DNA from: Chloroflexota bacterium
GTDB lineage: Bacteria > Chloroflexota > UBA6077 > FW602-bin22 > CADDYW01
Direction of reading: 5' to 3'
DNA length: 64,000 nucleotides
NCBI GenBank assembly: GCA_902810745.1
Contig: CADDYW010000003.1
Coordinates: 62,001 to 126,000, forward strand
Below, in pieces: positions 16,470 through 24,291 of this stretch. A program made the translations under genes and the position numbers. Position 1 is the first letter of the stretch. Every line of letters starts with the position of its first letter. The notes beneath the pieces were generated by a model. It saw nothing but the letters and a program-made list of their open reading frames with translations, had not been told where the DNA came from and did not search any database.

Positions 16470-17030
16470 ATGCAGCAAGGCGTCACCATCTGGCTGACCG
16501 GGCTCTCGGGAGCCGGTAAGAGCACGATCGCCAGCCTCCTCGAGAAAGAGCTGCGACACCGCGGATTGCCGGTCGAGGTCCTCGATGGCGACGTGGTCCG
16601 CCAGTACCTGAGCAAGGGCCTTGGCTTCTCGCGCGAGGATCGCGATACCAACATCCGGCGGATCGCCTTCGTCAGCAAGCTCCTCACTCGGAACGGCATC
16701 ACGGTGATCGTCGCCGCGATCTCACCGTATCGCAGTACCCGCGACGAGGCGCGCCAGGAGATCGGTCGGTTCCTCGAGGTCTACGTGAAGTGCCCACTCG
16801 ACGAGCTTATCCGACGCGACGTCAAGGGCCTCTACGCGAAGGCGCTGCGCGGTGAGATCGAGAACTTCACCGGCGTCTCGGACCCGTACGAAGAGCCGCT
16901 CTCTCCGGACGTCGTGGTCGAAACCGACCGCCAGAGCCCGGCCGAGAGCGTCGCTCTGATCCTCGCCGCGCTGGAAAGAGGTGGCTACGTCAAGCTGACG
17001 GCGCTGGACGGCTCCGGAGGCTGGCCATGA
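16470..17030 (+). CDS. cysC: Adenylylsulfate kinase
   Basis: 186 residues. It phosphorylates APS to PAPS. Walker [10 protein letters not shown], then [23 protein letters not shown] with the substrate-binding Arg and Phe, and the lid motif [25 protein letters not shown], all typical of CysC. AAGGAGGG lies at 16451-16458, 11 bases from ATG 16470; the nearer ATG at 16460 is out of frame. Since the CysH here is of the APS-reducing type, the PAPS may serve sulfotransfer rather than reduction. Confidence 0.92.
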   Translation: MQQGVTIWLTGLSGAGKSTIASLLEKELRHRGLPVEVLDGDVVRQYLSKGLGFSREDRDTNIRRIAFVSKLLTRNGITVIVAAISPYRSTRDEARQEIGRFLEVYVKCPLDELIRRDVKGLYAKALRGEIENFTGVSDPYEEPLSPDVVVETDRQSPAESVALILAALERGGYVKLTALDGSGGWP

Positions 17031-17033
17031 TCA

Positions 17034-17050
17034 GGTGCAGGTTCTGCACC
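17034..17050 (+). other. Short hairpin between cysC and hemD
   Basis: GGTGCAG and CTGCACC pair perfectly around a three-base loop in the 81-base gap. It may adjust mRNA stability or readthrough within the operon. Confidence 0.4.
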
Positions 17051-17111
17051 CACACCCGACGCTTGATCGCCCACTCGACCGTGGCTGCCCTGGTCTGAGC
17101 GAGGGGAGGAT

Positions 17112-17933
17112 ATGCCGTCGCTGGATGGACGAGTGATCGGAATCACCGAGCAGAGGCGCGCGACCGAGCTGGCGCGTATCGTGGAGAATCTTGGAGGCAC
17201 TCCGCTCGTCGCGCCGACCATCTCGATCGAGAAGGCAGTAGATGGACCGTCGATCGCCTGCCTGCGTGCACGGCTCGCGAGCGGCGCGGTCGATTGGATC
17301 GTCTTCCAGACTGGGATTGGTGTCCAGGAGCTGCTCGCTGCCGTCCCGCCCGCCGAGAGGCCCGCGTTCATCGCGGATCTCGGGCAGTGTCGCGTCGCCG
17401 CTCGTGGCCCAAAGCCGCGCCAGGCGCTCGCCGCCGTCGGGCTGTCGGTCCACCTCGCGCCCGCCATTCCGACCACGGCTGGTCTGATCGCAGCGCTTGA
17501 ATCCCTCGACCTTGTTGGTAAGACGGTCGCACTGCAGCTGACCGGCGATGAGAACGAGGCCCTGCGTCGTCTGCTCGTCGCCAAGGGCGCAGCCGTCATT
17601 GAGCTACCTCTCTATCGTTACGGTCCGCCACCGGATCCGGAGCGCGTGCGCTGCCTTGTCGAGCAGACGATCGCCGGGCGAGTCGATGCGATCACCTTCA
17701 CCAGCTCGCCCGCCGTCCGCGGACTCTTCGAATTCGCGGCGAGTATGGATCGCGCCGACGACCTGCGTGATGCGCTGGTGACCCGCACCGTCGTCGCGGC
17801 GGTCGGTCCGGCGACGGAGGCGTCCCTCCGCTCGCTCGGTATCTCCCCTCGGGTTGTGCCCGAGCGGAGCGTCATGGGCGCGATGATCGTCGACCTTGCG
17901 TACGCGTTTGCCGCGACGCTGGCGCCAAGCTGA
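17112..17933 (+). CDS. hemD: Uroporphyrinogen-III synthase
   Basis: 273 residues with the two-lobed HemD pattern: LDGRVIGITEQRRATELARIV at the start, VDWIVFQTGIGVQELL, a hinge, then GKTVALQLTGDE, VDAITFTSSPAVRGLFEF and VAAVGPATEASLRSLGI. It closes hydroxymethylbilane to uroporphyrinogen III, the precursor of siroheme. The place between cysC and the siroheme-dependent reductase explains its presence. GAGGGGAGG precedes ATG 17112. Overall identity among HemD proteins is low, so the name rests on these motifs and context. Confidence 0.85.
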   Translation: MPSLDGRVIGITEQRRATELARIVENLGGTPLVAPTISIEKAVDGPSIACLRARLASGAVDWIVFQTGIGVQELLAAVPPAERPAFIADLGQCRVAARGPKPRQALAAVGLSVHLAPAIPTTAGLIAALESLDLVGKTVALQLTGDENEALRRLLVAKGAAVIELPLYRYGPPPDPERVRCLVEQTIAGRVDAITFTSSPAVRGLFEFAASMDRADDLRDALVTRTVVAAVGPATEASLRSLGISPRVVPERSVMGAMIVDLAYAFAATLAPS

Positions 17934-18069
17934 TGGAATGATGCGTGTGATCGTGAGGGTTCTCGTACGGGAGATGCCCGGGAACGGGCTCGGGAAAGCG
18001 TGCGTCGCCAGGCCCGGTTCCAGTAGCCAGCTCTCGAGCATTTCCTGATCCTGCACAAGGAGGAGTATC

Positions 18070-19683
18070 GTGCCGGAAGCCCCAAGCCTCGATCTGGTCC
18101 TCCGCCGCAACTCGATCGAGCGTCTCAAGCGAGAGACGTTCCCGCTGGACGTCATCGACTACCTACCATCTCTGATCGAGCGCGGCTACGAAGCCGTGTC
18201 GGAGGATGACATCGTTCGGCTTCAGTGGTACGGGCTGTACCACGACAAGCCGAAAATCGGCTACTTCATGATGCGAATCAAGGTGCCGAGTGGCATTCTC
18301 TCACCGGCCAAGCTACGGACGATCGGCGAGCTCTCAGTGCGCTACGGCCGCGACTACGCCGAGCTGAGTACCCGCCAGAACGTCCAGCTACACTGGATTC
18401 GCCTGGACAATCTCCCCGACATCTTCGCAACCCTCCAGCACGCCGGGCTCTCTACTCTTGGCGGCTGTGGCGATACTGTCCGCAACATCACCGGTTGCCC
18501 GGTCGCGGGGATCGACGCGGATGAGCTATTCGACGCGCGCCCGCTGATCGAGGAAGCCGCCGCGTTCTTCTATGGCAATCGGGAGTATTCGGACCTGCCC
18601 CGCAAGCACAAGATTACCATCTCGACCTGCGCCTACCAGTGCAACGCGCCGGAGCTGAACTGCATTAGCTTGATCGGCGTCTACCAGAGCGGGCAACCTG
18701 GCTACGCTCTTCGTCTTGGCGGTGGCCTCTCCGCAACGCCGCGGATTGCCCGCCCGATCGGCGTATTCATCCCCCGGGACGAGGCGATGGAGGTGCTCCG
18801 CGCTATCCTCGACGTCTGGAAAGCGGATCTGAGATATCGGCTCTCGCGCGTGAAGGCACGCCTGAAGTTCATGGTCGACGATTATGGCCCCGAGGGGATG
18901 CGCGAGCTGATCGAGAAGCGCCTCGGGCGCCGACTGATCGACCTCGTCGCCGAGCCACGCCCCCGTGGAGAAACCGAGCACGTCGGTGTCCATCGGCAGA
19001 AGCAGGACGGACTGAGCTACGTCGGATTCCCGGTCTACCTCGGACGGATGACCGGTCAGCAGATGCTGCGCATCGCCGACCTGGCCGAGTCGCTTGGAGG
19101 GGACGTACGACTGACCCGCCAGCAGAACTTCATCCTCACCGGTATCGCCGATGAGCGCCTGGATGAGACCATCCGGGCAGTCGAGGAGATCGGCTTCTCG
19201 CTGAACGTCAGCCGACATCACGCGACTGGCATCGCCTGCACCGGCGAGCCGCTCTGCAACTATGCCGTCGCCGAGACCAAGGACAAGCTCGACGAGATCA
19301 TCCAGCATCTCGAGCAGACGTTTGGGCGTGCTGCCGACGAGGTCCGCATCCACGTCGACGGCTGCCCGCACGCCTGTGCGCACCACTGGACCGGCGACAT
19401 CGGCCTGCAGGGAACGACCGCCCGCGAGCGGACCGCCGAGGGCGAAAAGATTCAGGCGTACGAGATCTTTCTGCGCGGCGGCCTAGGTCCCGACGCCCAG
19501 ATTGGGAAGTCAGTACTTCGCCGAATCCCAGGCGACCAGGCGAAGTTTTACGTCGAGCGATTGGTCCGCGCCTTCCTGGAACGCCGCCAGGAAGGCGAGC
19601 GGTTCCGTGACTTCTGCCGCCGCCTTGGCGACGAGGAGCTGACTGCGATTGCCGAGGGTAGTGAGCTCGTTGCCGCGGTCTGA
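18070..19683 (+). CDS. Siroheme [4Fe-4S] sulfite/nitrite reductase, ferredoxin type
   Basis: 537 residues from GTG 18070 with AAGGAGGAG upstream. Two ferredoxin-like half domains (GYFMMRIKVPSG; QNVQLHWIRL) and two NiR/SiR catalytic domains. The coupled siroheme/[4Fe-4S] site is complete: C390-x5-C396 (CTGEPLC) and C432-x3-C436 (CPHAC). It reduces sulfite to sulfide, or nitrite to ammonia, with six electrons. Sequence alone does not fix the substrate; the cys context favours sulfite. No flavoprotein subunit is adjacent, so the donor is probably ferredoxin. Confidence 0.9.
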   Translation: MPEAPSLDLVLRRNSIERLKRETFPLDVIDYLPSLIERGYEAVSEDDIVRLQWYGLYHDKPKIGYFMMRIKVPSGILSPAKLRTIGELSVRYGRDYAELSTRQNVQLHWIRLDNLPDIFATLQHAGLSTLGGCGDTVRNITGCPVAGIDADELFDARPLIEEAAAFFYGNREYSDLPRKHKITISTCAYQCNAPELNCISLIGVYQSGQPGYALRLGGGLSATPRIARPIGVFIPRDEAMEVLRAILDVWKADLRYRLSRVKARLKFMVDDYGPEGMRELIEKRLGRRLIDLVAEPRPRGETEHVGVHRQKQDGLSYVGFPVYLGRMTGQQMLRIADLAESLGGDVRLTRQQNFILTGIADERLDETIRAVEEIGFSLNVSRHHATGIACTGEPLCNYAVAETKDKLDEIIQHLEQTFGRAADEVRIHVDGCPHACAHHWTGDIGLQGTTARERTAEGEKIQAYEIFLRGGLGPDAQIGKSVLRRIPGDQAKFYVERLVRAFLERRQEGERFRDFCRRLGDEELTAIAEGSELVAAV

Positions 19684-19761
19684 TCAGATCGCCTGCACCG
19701 TCGAGGGTCGTGGCCACGGCGGCGAGCGCCAGATAGGTTTAGCGCTGTTGGAGTGAGGGTC

Positions 19762-20547
19762 GTGGTGATTACAACCGATCGTGTGATTCTGGACGAGTAC
19801 GAGGCCGGTGAGCTCGCCGTCCAGTACGACGACCAGGAGCCCCAGGAGGTTATTCGCTGGGCCCTGGAGACGTTTGGCTCGCGGGTCGCGATCTGCACCA
19901 GCTTCCAGATGGATGGCATGGCTATCCTCGATATGGCCTGGCGGATCGATCCGAAGGTGCGCGTGTTCACGATCGACACCGGTCGCCTGCCCGCCGAGAC
20001 GTACGAGATGATCGACCGCGTACGCGAGCATTACGGCATCGAGATCGAGGTCTACGTTCCAAATCCTCAGCTCGTCGAGCCCATGGTCCGACGGCACGGC
20101 GTGAACCTCTTCTACACGTCGGTCAAGCACCGGCTAACCTGCTGCGAGGTCCGCAAGGTCGAGCCGCTCCGACGCGTCCTCGAAAACCTTGACGCCTGGA
20201 TCACCGGTCTGCGGCGCGACCAGTGGGCCACCCGCTCGAACATCCGCAAGATCGAGCTGGACCACGACCACGGCGGCATCGTCAAGGTGAATCCTCTCGC
20301 CGATTGGATGGAAGACGAGGTTCTCGCCTACATCCAGGAGCACGACGTGCCTCATCACCCGCTTTACGCGCAGGGCTACCGGACGATCGGCTGCGCGCCC
20401 TGCACCCGGGCCGTGAAACCCGGCGAAGACGCACGAGCCGGCCGCTGGTGGTGGGAGAAGAACGCTCCGAAGGAGTGCGGGATGCACTGCGCCATTGAGA
20501 CCGGCGGCTTCGAGCACGAGGCGGAGGCGATTCTGAGTGCGGACTGA
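19762..20547 (+). CDS. cysH: Adenylyl-sulfate (APS) reductase, Fe-S type
   Basis: 261 residues. It reduces APS to sulfite and AMP. The motifs are CC (C127, C128) and CAPC (C211, C214), which bind the [4Fe-4S] cluster of APS-specific reductases, and ECGMHC with the catalytic C239. PAPS-specific CysH proteins lack the first four Cys, so this is an APS reductase. Three GTG starts compete (19753, 19762, 19765); 19762 is eight bases after GGAG. Its TGA overlaps the ATG of the next gene. Confidence 0.92.
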   Translation: MVITTDRVILDEYEAGELAVQYDDQEPQEVIRWALETFGSRVAICTSFQMDGMAILDMAWRIDPKVRVFTIDTGRLPAETYEMIDRVREHYGIEIEVYVPNPQLVEPMVRRHGVNLFYTSVKHRLTCCEVRKVEPLRRVLENLDAWITGLRRDQWATRSNIRKIELDHDHGGIVKVNPLADWMEDEVLAYIQEHDVPHHPLYAQGYRTIGCAPCTRAVKPGEDARAGRWWWEKNAPKECGMHCAIETGGFEHEAEAILSAD

Positions 20548-21119
20548 TGAGTCAGGAGTATCGAGTGACGAGCGGTAGCCCGGAGGTCGGGCAACACGGC
20601 ACCACGGGAAGGCAGCGACCGGAGGGCGAGGAGATCGAGACGCCGGTCGCTGCGCGGGAAGCGAGGCTTGTGCTGGGCGCGCGCGAACAATCGCTACTGC
20701 TGCCGCTACTCCGCGACGTTGCCCAGGCCCTCGCCGAGACGCGAGCCGGAGCAGATTACCGTGCACTTCTGGACGAGGTCGAAGCGGGAGCGGTCGCCGC
20801 CGGTCGGTTGCCGACGCTGGAAAACTTTCTCGAGATGGGACTGCAGACCGGCCGCTTCCGGGCCCGCTTTGGTGCACTTGGGGAAGATGCGCTCGTTCGT
20901 CTATTCCACCAGACCCCCCGCGGATCACTCATCGCTACCGCGGCGGACGAGGTGAATCGAGCACTGGTCTCGCTTGCTGGCCAGGTTATCGAGCGGATCG
21001 AGCTTTCTGCCCGCGGCCCGGCTGGCTTCACGCTCACGATCGAAACCGACCGCTGTCACCTGACGCTTTACCTGGATCCGAACGGCGCACGCATCCACGA
21101 CGTCGAGCTGGCGGTGTAA
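20547..21119 (+). CDS. Unknown protein, last gene of the cys cluster
   Basis: 190 residues, start codon overlapping the cysH stop (ATGA), hence translationally coupled. The first ~40 residues are polar and probably disordered; the rest is predicted mixed alpha (LLPLLRDVAQALAETRAG, GRLPTLENFLEMGLQTG) and a C-terminal beta part (GFTLTIETDRCHLTLYLD). No signal peptide, membrane helix or Cys cluster is seen. I do not recognise it. Its coupling to cysH suggests a role in sulfate reduction or its control. Confidence 0.7.
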   Translation: MSQEYRVTSGSPEVGQHGTTGRQRPEGEEIETPVAAREARLVLGAREQSLLLPLLRDVAQALAETRAGADYRALLDEVEAGAVAAGRLPTLENFLEMGLQTGRFRARFGALGEDALVRLFHQTPRGSLIATAADEVNRALVSLAGQVIERIELSARGPAGFTLTIETDRCHLTLYLDPNGARIHDVELAV

Positions 21120-21155
21120 GCCTGGGACAGCACCAGGGCAATTCCTAGCGTATGA

Positions 21156-21204
21156 CGTCTGGAACATTGACCCTGTGGGCCAATGTTCCAGACGCTGATC
21201 TTTT
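21156..21204 (+). terminator. Intrinsic terminator of the cys operon
   Basis: A 14-bp perfect stem (CGTCTGGAACATTG, 21156-21169, with 21181-21194), a further CCC/GGG pairing inside the loop, and TTTT at 21201-21204. It separates the operon from the convergent dehydrogenase gene. Confidence 0.85.
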
Positions 21205-22657
21205 ACAGGCCGATCGAGATCGCCTTCACCTCGAGGAAGTGATTGATCCCTTCGCTCCCGTTTTCTCGGCCAAGACCGCTCTGCTTATACCCGCCGAAGG
21301 GGATGTGCGCCCCAACAGGAACCGGATCGTTCGCGCCGATGATCCCGTAGTCCAGCTTCTCCGATACGCGGAAGATGCGGCCAACGTCGCGCGCGTAGAA
21401 GTAGGCAGCCAGCCCGTAAGGCGTATCGTTCGCCAGGGCAATGGCTTCATCCTCGGTGTCGAACGTCATCACCGGCAGCACCGGCCCGAACGTCTCCTCG
21501 TACATCACGCGCATCTGCGGCGTGGTGTTGGCAAGAACCGTCGGCTCGTAGAAGTAGCCGTGCAGGTCCCCATTCACGCGCGCCGGCCGACCGCCGGTCA
21601 GCACGGCGGCGCCCTTGCTCCGTGCGTCTTCCACGTGCGCCTGCACCTTCTCGAAGCCACGCTCGTCGATCAGCGGTCCAACCTGCGTGTCCGGATCCAG
21701 GCCGTTGCCAACCTTGAGCGCACTGGCGAACTGCGCCACCTTGGCCGTAAACGCGTCGGCGATACCGCGTTGAACGTAGACGCGGTTCGTGCAGATGCAG
21801 GTCTGGCCCGCATTACGGAAGCGCGACAGCACGGCTGCCCGCGCTGCCTTTTCCAGGTCGGCATCGTCGAAGACGAGAAATGGCGCGTGGCCGCCCAGCT
21901 CCAGCGATACTCGCTTGACGGTGCTGGCGGCCTGGGCCAGCAGCAGCTTTCCGACCTCGGTCGAGCCAGTGAAGGTCAGCTTACGTACGAGCGGATTCGT
22001 CGCCAGCTCGGTCCCCATCCCAGCCGAATCGGTCCCCGTGACCAGGTTGACGACGCCAGGCGGAAACCCGACCTCCTGCATGATCTCGAACGTCGCGATG
22101 GCGACCAGGGGCGTCGCGCGCGCCGGACGCAGAACCGCGGTGCACCCGGCGGCCAGCGCTGGGCCGAGCTTGCGGGTGACCATGCTCAAGGGAAAGTTCC
22201 ACGGCGTAATCGCTGCGACGACACCGACCGGCTGCTTGATCGTGAGAACACGCCGATCACTCGCGACGGTCGGTACCACCTCGCCGTACACCCGGCGCGC
22301 CTCCTCGGCGTTCCACTGGAAGAAAGACGCGGCCGAAGCGACCTCGCCGCGCGACTCCGCCAGCGGCTTGCCATTCTCCTGGGTCAGTATCCGAGCCAGC
22401 TCCTCAGTACGCTCGGTCATCCGCTGAGCGGCCTTCGACAGCAACGTCGCACGCTTATCCGCCGTCATCTGCGACCAGGCCGGAAATGCCGCGTGAGCTG
22501 CCTCGATCGCCCGACGTACCTCGGCGACTCCACCGTCGGCCACGTGGGCCAGGATCTCGCCCGTGGCTGGATTCCTCACCGCGAACGTCTTGCCACGGTC
22601 GGCCTCTCGCCACTCGCCGTCGATGAAGATGCCACGCGTCTTTGTCTCGACTGCCAT
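21203..22657 (-). CDS. gabD: NAD(P)-dependent succinate-semialdehyde dehydrogenase family
   Basis: 484 residues from ATG 22657 (GAGG upstream). Aldehyde dehydrogenase motifs: AAITPWNFPLSMVTRK, VSLELGGHAPFLVFDDAD with the general-base Glu, and the catalytic Cys in NAGQTCICTNRVYV. The paired Cys (C-x-C) at the active site and the C-terminal PFGGYKQSGLGRENGSEGI are typical of the GabD/SSADH clade, which oxidises succinate semialdehyde to succinate. Related semialdehydes remain possible. The motif LRPARATP has Arg where many members have Lys. No GABA transaminase is adjacent. Confidence 0.85.
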   Translation of the reverse strand: MAVETKTRGIFIDGEWREADRGKTFAVRNPATGEILAHVADGGVAEVRRAIEAAHAAFPAWSQMTADKRATLLSKAAQRMTERTEELARILTQENGKPLAESRGEVASAASFFQWNAEEARRVYGEVVPTVASDRRVLTIKQPVGVVAAITPWNFPLSMVTRKLGPALAAGCTAVLRPARATPLVAIATFEIMQEVGFPPGVVNLVTGTDSAGMGTELATNPLVRKLTFTGSTEVGKLLLAQAASTVKRVSLELGGHAPFLVFDDADLEKAARAAVLSRFRNAGQTCICTNRVYVQRGIADAFTAKVAQFASALKVGNGLDPDTQVGPLIDERGFEKVQAHVEDARSKGAAVLTGGRPARVNGDLHGYFYEPTVLANTTPQMRVMYEETFGPVLPVMTFDTEDEAIALANDTPYGLAAYFYARDVGRIFRVSEKLDYGIIGANDPVPVGAHIPFGGYKQSGLGRENGSEGINHFLEVKAISIGL

Positions 22658-22815
22658 CCTCGAATACCTCGCATTCCAGTCGTGATAGCCCATTGAACGA
22701 GTTTTATCTTAGCACAGGGCGATGGGGGTCGGCGGCTAGGCGTCGTCCAGGATCGAGGTACGGTCGCATCAGAATGCTGCTCGTCTTCGCGCGTCTGCCC
22801 CGCGCCCCCTGCCTC

Positions 22816-23598
22816 CTACCCCCTCAAGAGCGATAAACCGGCGTCGATCAGGAACTCACCACCGGTGATGTTGCGGCTCGCGTCGGAGGCCAGGAAAAGC
22901 ACGAGCTCGGCGACCTCGTCGGGAGTGGCCGGGCGGCCGGTCAGGGGTGGCCAGGGACGCGGCATCCGGATGTCGTAGGTAACCTTTTCGACGTTCCGGC
23001 GGTACGTCCGCTCGCCGATGTTCGTCGACACACCACCCGGCAGGATCGCGTTAACACGGATGCCCCAACGCGCCAGCTCGGCGGCAGCCATCTTCGCGAA
23101 GGCAACCTGGCCAGCCTTGGAGGTGGAGTAACAGGCGTAGCCAGGGAGCGAGAAGAGCACGTTCCCATTGACCGACGCGGTGATGACGATCGAGCCACCG
23201 CCCGCGGCGCGCAGGTGCGGAATCGCGTGCTTGACCGTTAGAAACGTTCCGGTCAGATTCGTCTCGATTGTCTGATGCCACTCGTCCAGCGTCATCTCTT
23301 CGATTGGCGTCTGCATGCCGTTAATGCCCGCGTTGGCGAAGACGATATGCAAGCCGTCGAAGCGCTCGGCCGCGCGATGGATCGCCGTCCCGATCTGATC
23401 CTCCTTCGATACGTCCGCGACAAACGCTTCCGCGGTGCCGCCCTCGTCGCGAATCGCCCGAGCAACCGACTCGGCCGGCCCGGGTCGCAGGTCCACCACC
23501 GCCACGGCCGCGCCCGCGCGGGCAAATGCCTTCGCCGCTCCCTCGCCAATTCCTGATCCACCACCCGTCACCAGCGCCACTTTTCGATCAAGTCGCAC
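22816..23598 (-). CDS. Short-chain dehydrogenase/reductase
   Basis: 260 residues from GTG 23598, with GGAGG upstream. TGGGSGIGEG (cofactor), DL at the end of beta-2 (VVDLRPGPAE, suggesting NAD), FANAGINGMQ, S-YxxxK (TASVNGNVLFSLPGYACYSTSK) and the C-terminal GGEFLIDAGLSL. The long frame to 23769 is not supported. The substrate is unknown; it is transcribed toward the semialdehyde dehydrogenase, possibly in one unit with it. Confidence 0.85.
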   Translation of the reverse strand: MRLDRKVALVTGGGSGIGEGAAKAFARAGAAVAVVDLRPGPAESVARAIRDEGGTAEAFVADVSKEDQIGTAIHRAAERFDGLHIVFANAGINGMQTPIEEMTLDEWHQTIETNLTGTFLTVKHAIPHLRAAGGGSIVITASVNGNVLFSLPGYACYSTSKAGQVAFAKMAAAELARWGIRVNAILPGGVSTNIGERTYRRNVEKVTYDIRMPRPWPPLTGRPATPDEVAELVLFLASDASRNITGGEFLIDAGLSLLRG

Positions 23599-23651
23599 CG
23601 CTCCAATTCCTCCCTTGTCTTCGGGCAGTGATTGTAGCAGACGCGGAAGGG

Positions 23652-24134
23652 CTACTCTAGCTCGGATGGGCGGTGAATCCCGCCGGCGACAAAGCACGCC
23701 CCGAGGACGATACCAAAGCCCGCGACCGCGCAGACGAGCTGTGTCTCGGGACTGGTCCGGGCCAGCCACGGCCAGAAAAGAACACCCAGCACGTAAAAGG
23801 TCAGCAGCCAGAGCGCACCGCCGTACGCCGCACCGGAGATCAGCAGTGTGCCGGGTGTCGCGGCGAGGCCGGGGAACCGGAAGACCAGCCAGGCAAAGAT
23901 CAGGCCAGAGCCAATCGAGCCGATCAGGACGACGAGCGTCCCGATCACGGTCGCGTCGTTCGCCGAGAGGGCCGGGCCCAGCGCCCGCGCGCCGAGCACG
24001 ACACCCGCGAACAGGCGGAGCGGCTCATCGACCGGTCGCCCGCCCAGAACCGCAGATACCTCCTGAACCAGGAGGTAGACAATACCCGCCGCCGCTCCGC
24101 CGAACGCCCCGACCCACCAGAATCGTGGCGGCAT
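23652..24134 (-). CDS. Four-helix membrane protein, unknown function
   Basis: 160 residues from ATG 24134, with GAGGAG seven bases upstream. Four hydrophobic segments (GAFGGAAAGIVYLLVQEV, TLVVLIGSIGSGLIFAWLVF, GALWLLTFYVLGVLFWPWLA, LVCAVAGFGIVLGACFVAG). No family recognised. Confidence 0.6.
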   Translation of the reverse strand: MPPRFWWVGAFGGAAAGIVYLLVQEVSAVLGGRPVDEPLRLFAGVVLGARALGPALSANDATVIGTLVVLIGSIGSGLIFAWLVFRFPGLAATPGTLLISGAAYGGALWLLTFYVLGVLFWPWLARTSPETQLVCAVAGFGIVLGACFVAGGIHRPSELE

Positions 24135-24278
24135 CTCCAAGCTCCTCGAGAGACACGGTGCCGCATATCGCGTACCGATGAGGCTCGGATGCTACGCTCT
24201 GTGGTAGGGATTCTGGTGCCGTGGCACCCCGCGCGGCCTCCACCCGAGCGAACCTGGCAAACTGGCCCTGGTACTCCC

Positions 24279-24284
24279 TATAAT
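24279..24284 (+). promoter_or_regulatory. -10 element very close to the start codon (leaderless transcript)
   Basis: A perfect TATAAT ends five bases before ATG 24289 and eight before ATG 24292. A weak TGGCAA at 24255-24260 could be the -35. Transcription would begin at or next to the second ATG, so the mRNA would be leaderless; no Shine-Dalgarno is present. Confidence 0.5.
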
Positions 24285-24291
24285 TGGTATG

